Shown here piece after piece: positions 53,882-64,000 of a stretch of 64,000 nt of DNA (positions are counted from its first letter, which is position 1; each line of letters begins with the position of its first letter). This DNA comes from Lepiota brunneoincarnata (lineage: Eukaryota > Basidiomycota > Agaricomycetes > Agaricales > Agaricaceae). Made by a program: the position numbers and the translations under genes. Below the pieces are notes generated by a model that was given only the letters and a program-made list of their open reading frames with translations, was not told the origin of the DNA and searched no databases. Where the stretch lies: NCBI GenBank assembly GCA_023014365.1, contig JAEBUN010000054.1, positions 170,936-234,935 on the forward strand, read 5' to 3'.

Positions 53882-54490
53882 TCGTGCTCAAATAGGGTTA
53901 TGCGTCGTTGTTGCAGGTGGACACTGGATTACACATGAGGCAGCGCAGCCGGGCCTTCATTGTAGCCGATGCTTCGAAACCCCAAAATGGGATTGTTTTC
54001 ATCAATGCTGGTATGTTCTCCCTCGAATCCAAACTTGGGCACCCCCCTCGGGAAGTCAACATCGATGGGCGAACTTATGCGGGGGCGATTGAATCAATAC
54101 CAACTGATTCTCTCTCGAATCAGATATTGCTATGGGTGACACTGATGTCCAAAGGTCCATCGCTTCCCAGCTGTCTACTCAATTCCCGGGCTATACACCA
54201 ATGATAACATTGCCTTCGTTAGCACCTACCAGCATTCTGGTGTGGGCGGTTACCTCGAGAACCTGCTTCCCCAGGTTACTCCTCTCGGATACGTCAAGCA
54301 AACCGCGGATGCCATTGTCTCCGGTATCGTTTGTGCCGTGCAACGTGCCCACTCCAGCCTTGCTCCTGGATAACTGAGGCTTGGAGATACGACCGTTCCC
54401 CATGCTAATATCAATAGGTCCCCCACAGCTTACTTGGCCAATCCCGCATCCGAACGGGCCCGCTGCTCGAACACGAGGACCTGGTGTACC
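53882..54490 (+). pseudogene. Neutral ceramidase gene fragment
   Basis: The family hydrolyses ceramide to sphingosine and fatty acid. Visible blocks are GYASLLQVDTGLHMRQRSRA followed by FIVADA, then AMGDTDVQRS, NDNIAFVSTYQHSGVGGY with LENLLPQVT, and INRSPTAYLANPASERA. They are in the right order for the N-terminal catalytic domain. The HSGxGGY block (family motif with a zinc-ligand His) is kept. In-frame TAG and TAA stops (before GYASLL and after SSLAPG), a frameshift in FPGLYTNDN and the absence of both ends show it is a relic. It may hold a degraded intron near 54010-54120. Confidence 0.85.
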
Positions 54491-55966
54491 CGATGCATTC
54501 CATATTGCTTTGATTAACTTGTCTTTTTTCCTTTATCCTAATATCCTTATGGTCGCCAAGCCACGACAGTCAATCCCACGTGACACAGTTATAAATACAA
54601 ACAAGTTTCGATGTGAACAACCGTCATGTCGTAAACTGCGAGGTGTTGCAACCGTACGCTCAAATTACCTACATCGGTCCCCAGTAATTGCAGGTAAAGT
54701 GAGTGATGAGGTCGAAGTCCTTTGAGAATTTGTGCAGAACCTCTTGTTCCATATTTTGGTGCTGTTTTCGAATTTGGATCCGAATCTCAAGGGGATCTAC
54801 ACCAATCAGCGCTTGTTTGTGACACTGGGGAGTTCCCCATTTAAGCCATTTGGGGACTTGGCTGAGCTGAACAGTAACCGGTAAAATAAGATATCGTCAA
54901 CGTCTACTTCACTAGGGAGGTCAAGATCAACCTTAAGCTGATCGCTCTTACAAGGCCGCAAACGTAAATATCATCGCATCTTGCCGGCCAAACCGGCTCA
55001 TTTCGCACAAGTCTCGGGAGGAATGCTTTCCCAAATTCAGTTCCCCTCTCGTTTTGTAAGAATAGTTTGGCCACTTCTGGCACCGGACGAGCGCAGGGCA
55101 TGGGTAAAACTTGGCCACGCGACCTTTTATGGCATCAAGCAGAGCGTTGTGAGCAAATGCCCTCCCTATTGAAGGGCAAAGTCCTTCTACATTTCAATGC
55201 CTCACTGGATATGCGCCCATGTGCTTTACCGAATGCAATCAGCATAGACCTAGTCCTCATTCAAGGAAGTGAACAAATGGGACCATGAAGGGAAATCACC
55301 GGTCCAAAGATACTTGTCCATAGCTGTTAACATATACATAAGTATACATGGTCTGCTATGGTCAGTTGCCCCCCATTGTTCGCTGACATAATGTTGAAAG
55401 AGGTCCACCGTATATTCAAGTTTCTCATCCCGGAGATCTAACAGGATGAGAAATAGACACCACACGATATGTGGGCTCGCTGAGGGGGGATTGGAGGGGG
55501 AGTTGAAGAGCGCAACGAACTGAGGGGTGGCATGTTGCAGGTTGGTGCGGTGGCAATTCCCGAGGTGCCTTGGATTGCACCTGTGGCTGGCTTTCCTTTC
55601 CTTTCCTTCTGTTCCCATCCTTCTCTTCTTCCTCCTCCTCTTCCTCCTCCTCCTCCTCCTCCCCCCCTCCCGCCTCCACCCTCCCGCCTCCATCTCTCAC
55701 TTATATCCTCTCAAAGTTACATATTCCCTCATCCTATCCCTCTTCTCCTGGTAATGCATATAAATTCACAAACAACACAATACACTAACACTCAAATGTA
55801 CAGCAAACAATTTTGGACTGAGATACTTGGTACAACAAAAATGGCGTAAAATTGGTTCTTTCGACCCTCTTTATTTTTCTGGTCTTCTAGGGCTTTGGTC
55901 AGATCCGCTCAAATCACAGTAGCTGCAGAGCTCTTTACCTAGTTCTCGGGTGCTACACCGGCATTC
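54491..55966. other. Unassigned sequence with a pyrimidine-rich tract
   Basis: About 55010-55290 repeats 49640-49870. At about 55600-55700 there is a long CT-rich tract (CCTCCTCCTC). Frames on both strands (55250-55700) are low-complexity products of this tract. It is the inverted counterpart of the G/A-rich run at about 40610-40705. Confidence 0.5.
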
Positions 55967-56656
55967 TCACAACTCCAGCGTCAGCAGATCCACCCTGGTT
56001 CCCACCTGCGACAACCCCCTCCAGACCCATAGGTCGACATTCATTCGCGTGCCGTCCCTTGCCCTCACCGCCCCTCGTCGCGACAAACCTGCACTTTGCC
56101 CATGCGATTGCGCTATCTGCTCCACCTGCCGCATCCACACGATCACCGCCCTCTGCGTGTCGCCGACCGTAACGTAGCGGCTACCCACCCTTGGATCGAC
56201 CACGATAGTCTCACCGAACCCCGTTATGATCGTCAGCCTCGCCACTGGAGGGTTTGTCGCTGGCCTCGCAATGTCCGCAAAATGCACCGTTCGGCCATTA
56301 CGAGCGCCCCAGACATCCTCGCTCGCTGCTCCCCACAAGTGTCCCTCGTACGCTGGCATGTCGCTTACTACGGGTTCCGCAACCGGCCGCAGTGCCTCTC
56401 GGTGATCCAAGGTAAAGTCGATGACCCATGGCATCTCTTGAAGAAGCACGCCCGGCGACGTCTGGTTGCTATGATTCTCAGTGGCTGCCCTTTGAGCAAT
56501 GCTGGGAGAGGTGCCGCCCGTGGCCGGTAATGGCATCGGTAACATTAATGGGGCAGGGGGGCAGTCGGTCCCCCCACCGGATTCGCCTTCGTACCGGATA
56601 GACATGGCGGGCCCTCTTCTATTCCTCTGCCATCCATGGAAGTATTGATTATCCAT
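55967..56656 (-). CDS. DUF6699-like protein, 229 aa
   Basis: The reading is open from an ATG at 56656 (MDNQYFHGWQ) to the stop; an earlier ATG at 56749 is in frame but its leader looks non-coding. The domain lies in residues about 90-229. It opens with WVIDFTLD, followed by a loop, then ADIARPATNPPVARLTIITG, IVVDPRVGSRYVTVGDTQRA and the C-terminal WRGLSQV. This alternation of a short strand, PPV.L.I and VTVGD is the pattern I associate with the basidiomycete DUF6699 family, whose function is unknown. The N-terminus is Gly/Pro/Ser-rich. The assignment rests on memory of the pattern. Confidence 0.6.
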   Translation of the reverse strand: MDNQYFHGWQRNRRGPAMSIRYEGESGGGTDCPPAPLMLPMPLPATGGTSPSIAQRAATENHSNQTSPGVLLQEMPWVIDFTLDHREALRPVAEPVVSDMPAYEGHLWGAASEDVWGARNGRTVHFADIARPATNPPVARLTIITGFGETIVVDPRVGSRYVTVGDTQRAVIVWMRQVEQIAQSHGQSAGLSRRGAVRARDGTRMNVDLWVWRGLSQVGTRVDLLTLEL

Positions 56657-56749
56657 GTTACTCGTTGATATTGTTGATGTCACTCCTATAGATTCACACC
56701 TATCATTATCAGTGTTTTGGTTGAGCACAACTGCTCCAACTGCCCTCAT

Positions 56750-57959
56750 ACAGTATTAAGCGCTCACCATACACGTGTTGTCGGACGATACTGGTCAATG
56801 TTCGCGACTTTATGCCCCCAGTATCCGTTTGCGACTCTGCAATAGATGATATCAGTTCCTATGATCGCCAGCGATGTGCTTTGGGAACGTTGCCTTACCG
56901 TCCCTGGATGCGTGCGCTCGGGGGTCAATACCTGCACTCTTCGATATCTCTCGGTGTCGTGCAAGTTGTAGGCTGGTGGCGTAATCCGGCGTTGAAGCAC
57001 CCCGAATATGGTGTCTGTTCACTGGCTAGGGTCTCTATAGGCAATCCCTTGGGCCCACTGGTGAAGACTGCAAACTGGATGGATGGCCCGTCGGACAGCT
57101 ATAGAAAGAGCACGTGATCTGCTTTCTGCCTATTGCTATGAAGGACCACTATCTACTCGGGTGAAAACCCTCTGTATGCACGATTTCCTATGCACGGAGC
57201 TGAGGATTACGTTTTTAGTGCGCTCTCTCATAGTCCCCAGCGGGAGATCTGAGATAATCTTGTCCAAGAGTCGAGGGTCAGCGCCTGTCGTTGGTCTGCC
57301 CCGACCACGCGTAGCAGCTTGTAGCTGGTCTTACATTCCAATACATTCGTATGCTTACACAATCTGGTAACCAGTTGTCTGTGAGAAAGCGATTGGATCT
57401 CGACAAGGAGCATGCGTCTAGCCTAAGACAATAAGTGAATATTTGATGGATTGATTAGCCAGGTGAATACGACCACGGGAGGCTGATACTTGTCATTTTT
57501 TTCTACGATTTGTCTTGCGTTACCGTCTGTGGAGCGTTCATCATCACTCGCAAAGCCCCCGTCCGGGATCAGTGTACAGACTTCCCGGCTCCTGAAGTTG
57601 AATCATAAGTATCTCTATCACTTTAAAATAGATAGCTGTAGGATGCCAAACGTATAATGTGCTAGTACATGTCCTCGGGAAGACATAGCAAAAAAATCTC
57701 GAGTTTGAGATGGTTACCCAAGTCGAGGGGAAAACTCTGAATCGCTCGCTGTGGATTATTCCGGTCGAGTAAAGTGTCTCGTTCTTCGGTGCTATTCTGG
57801 TCCCTCTGAAGGCTCTCATCCGTTCCTACATCTCTACAGTTAATACTCACTGCTAGGTCTCCTGCCATATACACACTACACATCTCTTTCCGATGGAATT
57901 GCATCATCGATTCTCGCTAATATTCCCTGACGTAGATAAGTAAAGCTGTGTGGTCACTT
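56750..57959. repeat. Duplicated block of gene fragments (right copy)
   Basis: Inverted relative to the left block at 37600-39500, with conserved order. Frames in both copies shift often, so no coding gene can be drawn. In the left copy this block precedes the transporter; here it follows the kinase tail, which implies that an original tandem arrangement was cut at different points. Confidence 0.6.
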
Positions 57960-58785
57960 ATGAGACTACTATCGGCCGCCAGCCGGAGTTATCACCGAGA
58001 AGCTTGTTCGTTTGCTGTGGGAATATTTCTCGGTGTCTTTGGGAGGAGGGAAAAGCTCATTTAAACCCACCCTCATGGTAATTTGCCATCCAAGATAGGG
58101 TCACTGTGCATTCTTGACAACCGTGTAGACCGGTAGAAGACGCTTGAGGAGCTAGAGTGGTGCATCCATAAAGATTAGATGGAGAAAGGACTAGCCAGTG
58201 GGCCACCACATGGAACGGAAGATCCCAGGGAAGCTCCCAGTCACGGAGGTAGCAAGATCTGGACCGAGTTGATTCTCGCATCCCCCTCAGGCCCGTATCT
58301 CCTGTTTCATCAAGGCAGAAGCTTTCCGCATTTGGAATGAATCTATAGACCATGGGCGCTAGAACCCTTGCAATATCACTCAACATTGGAAACACAAGGA
58401 ATAGAAGCGTCTGCATGGACAAGGATACACCTACGACAGAGACGGGGGTTAACCAATAAAACCATACTGTATACAGGATACACGAAAACTCTCAAGTCGA
58501 CCAGTTAAAGTCTACACACTCTACAATATTCAAGAGAGAGAAAAACCAAGTCATACAAGAGCCAGATACTACAAGCAACATAAATAGAACAACGGTGGAA
58601 GTCAGCGATGGTATCCGAGAAATGAAAGATATTTTAAGTTTGAGAATATAGAACGTCCAGCAGGGCCATAGTCACTAAAACCTCCGATCAAGATCCTGGG
58701 GTAACCGAGCAAAAACCAGCGCTCTGGCATGAGTTGAACAGAAAACATCGGCCGGAAGGGGGGAGGGTTACACCACGAACCATCA
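57960..58785 (-). repeat. Block-end sequence, copy behind kinase D
   Basis: Corresponds to 46986-47880 (inverted) and 50460-51350. Shared landmarks are GAGACTACTATCGGCCGCCAGC (as shorter pieces), TTTGCTGTGGGAAT and AGCTCATTTAAACCCACCCTC. No gene. Confidence 0.7.
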
Positions 58786-59906
58786 TCAGTCGGAGTCGGG
58801 GGACCTGCGTCTGATGGCACGAAACATCCTCGGAAACAGGCCACCAGGAGGCACACTTGGTAAGAGCTCACGTTTGATCTGGTGAGCCGTTGGAACAGGT
58901 CGCTGGTCCTGGGAGAAGAGATCGTGTAGGAGTGCCCACAACCCGTCGCTCATGCTCTCTGGCTTTTCCAGCACTCGATGTCCATAACCAAGGATTTTCG
59001 TAACGGCTTGCCGTTCGCGCCATGGCTCTGCCCCATTAAAGATCTGATCGGAATTAGCTATCTGACCACACCATGACCGATGTTTGAGTGGTACCCACCG
59101 TGTATATGGTACTGGCCAATGCGAAGACGTCTTCATGCATGTTGGGTTCACGAGGCTGTTCACCGCGGCAATGTAATCGAACAGCTTTGGTTGTTTTGCA
59201 AGTGATGGTTTTTGGTAGTTCATGGGAGTCCCTGATGTAGCGCGTGACCAGGTCATACAGACCCACATCGGTCAGGCAGGCAGACCCGTCGTCCTTGATC
59301 ATGATGTTTCTCTGTGCAAGTCTTCAGTATTATTCAGCGACGGAGCCATAAGTAACGTACAAAGTGGATATTTCCATGGAAGATTTGGTGGTCGTGAAGG
59401 TGTTGAACGGCAGTACAAACTTGGGCCAGCTACGACGAGGATATCAGTTATGTGTTGCAAGTCGCCCAAACAAGGTTCTCACCCAGACAGTCTTCTCCGC
59501 CATCGTTGCGCTCGAGCACTGCGCGAGGAAGTCGTGCCGTTCGTAATAAGGTGTGACAAGGGGCCACGGTTGGTAGGTTAGTATGGGGGTTGATGAGGTT
59601 TGCGACTATGGCGAACTCGGCTCGGGATATGTTAGGATGGTCTTGTACTTGGTGCCATTCTCGTGTAAGCAACCCTAGAAGCTGAAGAAACAAGAATTAG
59701 CTGAGTTGATGAAGTAGCGGAGGTTCGAACCTGATCCAAGCCTCTGCGAGTCGCAGGGCACACGGCCGGGTTTTTCGATAGCTTGACCCTCAGATGGCCC
59801 CGGGGTTGGTCACGGACGACGTGATATTCCGAGGAATTGTACGCTGTGGACCACTCGGGCTCATGAGGAGAGGGTAGGGAGACAACAGTAGTGAGGGAAC
59901 ATTCAT
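58786..59906 (-). pseudogene. Kinase-like copy D, frameshifted
   Basis: Same five-exon layout as copy B and very similar. Exon 1 is one base short of B before the conserved CTCATGAGCCCGAGTGG, so the ATG at 59906 is out of frame. In exon 2 a run of four C (three in B) shifts the frame after PTVA. The catalytic loop region reads HGNIHF, and exons 4 and 5 are open (KTITCKTTKAV, MSDGLWALLHDLFSQDQRP). With B and A it shows that HGN predates the duplications. Two single-base changes could be sequence errors, so a functional gene is not excluded. Confidence 0.8.
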
Positions 59907-60422
59907 TGTGTGAGATATGTGGTTTCGGGGACTCTTGTTGGATTGGAGGGACTGCAAGCGGAAGATGTGGCCATTATATAGCGAGGGGCCATGAGGAGGC
60001 GAGGCCAGCCTCTGGGGCTCGATAAAGGGATAGGAAAGAACGAACGAGAGCCGGGGGAACGCAGAAACGCTGCAGTATCATTTCCTAACTATTTGGGAAC
60101 GCTGTTGAACTGGTGGTGTTTAATAAAAGGGTCCGGAGTTAGAAAGAAAATAACACAAAACATCAACTCCAACCTAGCCAAACCCCAGGGCGGATAAATC
60201 CTGCAGGGGCCGGTTCTTACGGGGTGCCTATCGGTATTCTACTCGTAATCTGCGCTGGATGCATGAATGTAACACCCAAAAGCCACGGTCTCGGGGTGCG
60301 TCCAGTCTCGACTGTCTGTGGGCACCTCGCAGTATGTCGCCACTTCCCTCTCCTGTACCCAAGCCTCCAAGGTCGCCGAAGCGCTGATCCCCCACCAAAT
60401 CCGTGGATTTAGCGTAGAAGTT

Positions 60423-63400
60423 GTACCCGACAAGCGAGGCGTACCGTCATCAACTAAGCGACGAAGTACTACTATCAGGACCTAAGAAAGAGTTTTCATC
60501 CACAGAAATGACACTTAATTCCCCTTCATCCTCACTGCCACCCATTCCTGCGCTTTCATCATCATCGGCGGCTTTGATACCTCCTGCGCCCAACAATGTC
60601 TCCAGCTCCTTAACACGCTTCTCCCAAGTTGCAATGTCCGCGAGTTTCATCTCAAGAGATTTGATCTCCCTGTCGATTTCCATCCTCTCCTCCGCAGTGC
60701 CGACTCGGGACAAAGTCCACTGTGCAGATCCATCTGGACCAAGATTAAGGGTAAGGAGCTGCTTGTGATACTTGCTCAGCGAAGGGCTGCGTAGAAGAGC
60801 TCTCGTGATCAGCCGAACGGCGCCAAAACTGCAGATAGTCAAACAGCCCAAACCTACCGAAGGGAAATTGTAATCAAAGTAACATTGATCGCCTTGAGGG
60901 ACTCATACATCCTTCCTTCCACATCGCCGGATACAGCGCTTGTACACTCGTCGAGGATGGCATACTTGGGATGATGGTAAAAACACACGCGCCAGACTCA
61001 TCTAACATCAATTGAGTGGAAGTCTTTGGATTAGATAATTCGCACTGACTCGTTGTTTCTCGCCACCGCTCAGAACATCTCGCCATTCTTTGCGAGTAAA
61101 CCAGCCCCCCTCCCGCTCAGGCAAATACTTCAGGAAGACCTTTTCTAAAATATCTTCAAGTTCCTCCAAGGTCCGGCCGGATTTATGAACTCGGCATAGG
61201 TTTGTGGGTAGATGACTTGATCTAGGAGGCTGCCTGTCGTCATATACGCGCGCTGAGGCACCACAAACACGGATGGATGTGCGTGTGAGTGAGCATCCTG
61301 GGGACTGCGCAGGGGACGCTAATGGCCCCGGAGGGCGCCCACAATCCTGCAAGAACACGCGCAATGCTGGTCTTGCCAACGCCGTTGGAGCCTGTAATCA
61401 TTAGATGCTCGCCCTCCCTGATGGTGAGAGACAAGTCCCGGACAAGAGCTGGTGCATTGCCTGCACATTCATCATACGATCGGTCAAGATAGATCAGAAA
61501 AGGAAAATCACAACGAAGGAAAAAAAATTGCACGGGTAGTTGGACTCAACCGTTTTTTTGGTATCACTACATCAACATTTTTATCTCAATGGCTCCTTCT
61601 GGACTAGAATCTCCTTCTGGCGCCCTCGGGAGGTTGGTGAAGGGTAGAGATGAGGTGTAGAGACGCTTGTCAGCCCTGCAAGCTCCAGCAGGGTCTTTGT
61701 AGGCATACATCAAGCGTCCGCCAGCATCGCCAAAGATAAGAGTAGTCGACGATTGGAGATTACCGCTAAGTTCCAAGGTTCAGATGTTTGGGGAGGCGAA
61801 AGAGATAAGAAAGTCATATACTTTCAGTCCTGCCTGCTACGGGCATCGTCTCTGATTTTGCTCTCTCGTGTTCACTCGGATCTGCTTGGATACCGAGTGA
61901 TCGCTTTGTTCGGGTGAACAAGAACGGAACAGCGATCAAGCATATCCTGCAGCGGACCAAAGATACTTGATAACATAGTCTTCAGTCCCTCATAGGCGAT
62001 GCGGATCTGAAAAGCGCAGCTGTTAGCAGGCGGAGGCGGAATGGCGATGGGGCAGCGTGCCTTGTAGATGGAGTCACATGTTTTAATAAGACGTAAATAA
62101 GCACTGGTGAGGATGGCTTTTTCGCGCCCGCCACCATCGTAGAATCTATGGAATAAGACCCATTGTAGCAAGCAAGAACAAGGGATACCAAATACAATGC
62201 ACTGACTGCCACCTCTCGCTTTCTCTCTCTCCAATACGGCCAACGCCTCTTCTTGTATTCACCTTCAAGACGCGCCTCTACTGCTGCGAGCCGTCCAAAA
62301 GCGGGTGTTACAGCCTAGAGCCAAATTTAGCGCGCCTCATCGTCTGACGCCGAACAAGCCAACTCCACCGCAGGATTCGGACCGTTGCATAGTAATTCAA
62401 GAACAAGAGGAGCGTACCTCGCACTCCCAAAGACCTAGATAATTGGGAAGTGAAGAGAATAATATCCAATGATGGTTTGAGCAGGTTGCCGCTACACAAT
62501 ACCGGGTATCATCAGTATTGAGTTCGGTCTTCAAGAAGATGGCATAAGATGCGGTGCAGATGAAAAGCCGATGGCCATAAGGCAAGGGCACGTAATGCCT
62601 ATGAGATGAAATTCGATCAGGAGAAACTCACTAAAGGCCGCTTAAACTTCCTGCCCATGCGTCCACATCCGCAGTGATATATTGGTCAACACCCTCCAAC
62701 TTGCCTTCGAGTCCGACTTGGTAGTACCGGGCCTCTGGATATGATGAAAAGTAGAGATCGTGGATGTAGCGTGTGAGGCAAGTTCGAAGACGTAAATGAA
62801 GCACGGAATGCAAGTGGCGAATCTGGAATGAATGAAATGATGAGAACATGGAGTATACACCGAGCTAACCAGTCAAATAGGGACATATGGGCGCGTTCTT
62901 CTGGTGCACAATAAACATGCCCATACGGGATGATTTCGGTCCCGAGAATGGAGATGTCCTTGCTGGGTCTATGCCAGCTGCAGGGCCGGCGCAAACGTAC
63001 CATCGAATTGGTGTATGTACTCGGAATTGCGAGTAAAAACCAAAGAACAAGGCCGGTTATAAAACCCTTGCCGTCCGCTTTCACCTGTGCGAGAGTTTGA
63101 GAGATCAGAGTACTGCGGCGGGGTATGTTCGTACCAGGTCGCGTACTATTCGGCCGTCAAGTCGGGCCACCATGACGCTGAGCACTGTTCTCAGGACTAG
63201 GAAGCCCGAGTGCATTATAACTATGCCTAGTTCTTTGTTGCGCCATAGTGTTGCAGAGGGGAAGAGAATACGAAACAAGATGGCCCGCAGTTGCCGCAGG
63301 AAGGCGGTATCAAGGTTTGGCTTGGTCTGAGTACTTGCAGAAAGAGGGGGGAAAGCCAACTTGTCTGTCGGATGTGCGGATGGAGCCGGAAGAGGGTCCT

Positions 63401-63901
63401 GTCAAGCGGAGGTAAGGTTCGACAATTCAAGATCCAAGCCGGTAGATGGAATGCCATTTCGTGCCAGGCGTTTCGTGCCGGCCAACAGTTGGGTATGGGC
63501 AAACCCTGCATCGAGCCACAGGCTGTCAACTGGTTTCTATGGCGCACAGAGGGCACCTCGTTGATTACTCGGGCCAAACCGGGCTTCCCTCTAGTGGGGG
63601 GTAAAAGTAGGTTTGGGTGTGGGCTCACCTTCTGTATACCTCCTTCGTATGGAACGAGCAAGAAGAGCCGGCCCCGTTCATCCTCCTCGTAGATTTGTTG
63701 TAACGCCTGTGTTAGTTGATCTTCAGAAAGCTCTTTCCCCTTTCCCTTCCCATGAGTTGAGGATTTGCTGAGCGCCGAACGCAAGATCCTGCCAGGAAGG
63801 GCGCGTAGAAGCAATGCAGTTCCGAGTACGATAAGCACAGTTCTCCTTGAGGGAGGATGGTTGGTGAAAGTGAGAGGCAATGGTCTTGAGAAGGCAGCCA
63901 T
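60423..63901 (-). pseudogene. Peroxisomal ABCD-type half-transporter, right copy, nearly complete
   Basis: Starts MAAFSRPLPLTF with a hydrophobic segment VLIVLGTALLLRAL. The membrane domain follows in exons with FLRQLRAILFRILFPSATLW, VLRTVLSVMVARLDGRIVRD, TGLVLWFLLAIPSTYTNSM, EGKLEGVDQYITADVDAW and LLKPSLD; the EAA-like loop matches ABCD proteins. NBD: Walker A GSNGVGKTS (about 61380), VVPQRAYMTTG, signature LSGGEKQR (about 61070), Walker [14 protein letters not shown] (about 60945), then a Ser/Asp/Glu-rich tail ending SSTSSLS. Single-base shifts break it: AAA where the frame needs AAAA near 61188, and TTTTT where it needs TTTT near 60990. Less damaged than the left copy. If these are sequence errors it could be functional. 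Confidence 0.85.
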
Positions 63902-64000
63902 GATATGCTACTAAGCTTGCTGACTCCCTCAGGGCGTTGTGGAGGAGAGAAGGAGATGGACGTCGATGAAGGCGAGTTTGCATGTGAAAGACTGGACATG

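Noticed and set aside
55250..55754. Several frames with poly-Glu/Arg or poly-Ser/Pro
   Set aside because: All derive from the CT-rich tract at about 55600-55700 in different frames.
1..64000. CRISPR arrays, rRNA operons, bacterial operons
   Set aside because: No regularly spaced short repeats, no rRNA-like sequence, and gene structure is eukaryotic with many short introns.

Overview
The window looks like nuclear DNA of a filamentous basidiomycete, probably an Agaricomycete. The reasons are genes packed with 47-65 nt GT-AG introns, a long divergent G-alpha subunit, a DUF6699-type protein, an F-box/LRR protein, a peroxisomal (ABCD-type) half-transporter family and nested Ty3/gypsy chromoviruses. 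Rhizoctonia/Ceratobasidiaceae would fit, but that is a guess from style, not a database match. There are no rRNA genes, no convincing tRNA genes and no CRISPR.

Layout. 1-13.8 kb is a nest of LTR elements: a decayed Ty3/gypsy element (+ strand) carries a 341-bp solo LTR in its pol and, further on, a young complete 8,242-bp chromovirus (- strand, 4478-12719). The young element has two 698-bp LTRs that look identical and a perfect 5-bp target duplication. 14.2-16.6 kb is an intact G-alpha gene with 16 exons, including one of 4 nt. 16.6-24.1 kb has no gene I can defend and is strewn with poly-G/poly-C and dinucleotide tracts. 24.1-25.6 kb is an intact F-box/LRR gene. 26-33 kb is an array of related 1.4-2 kb repeat units, each able to encode a charged, alanine-rich coiled-coil-like peptide on the - strand; a 355-bp solo LTR sits in it. 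33-36 kb is empty as far as I can see.

36-64 kb is a duplication cluster. A block (ABCD transporter, then kinase-like gene, then a shared non-coding tail) occurs rightward at about 41.5-47.8 kb and leftward at about 63.9-58.0 kb. A partial third copy lies at 50.5-51.9 kb, and a second block of unknown gene fragments and a DUF6699 gene is also duplicated. Both transporter copies are broken. Of five kinase-like copies, two (36069-37142 and 45851-46985) are open with conserved exon lengths, and all copies I could read at the catalytic loop have HGN in place of HRD/HGD. A ceramidase pseudogene lies at about 53.9-54.5 kb.

The most unusual object is the young chromovirus. A 12-nt sequence beside its 5' LTR is the perfect complement of a sequence about 35 nt downstream of the LTR TATA box, as expected for Tf1/sushi-type self-priming. 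Its reading frames run ORF-N, gag, pol, ORF3b with a -1 step at each junction. The region after pol is open in two overlapping frames, one with a double zinc knuckle, the other running 124 codons into the U3 of the 3' LTR. Its leader holds three small hairpins whose stems covary.
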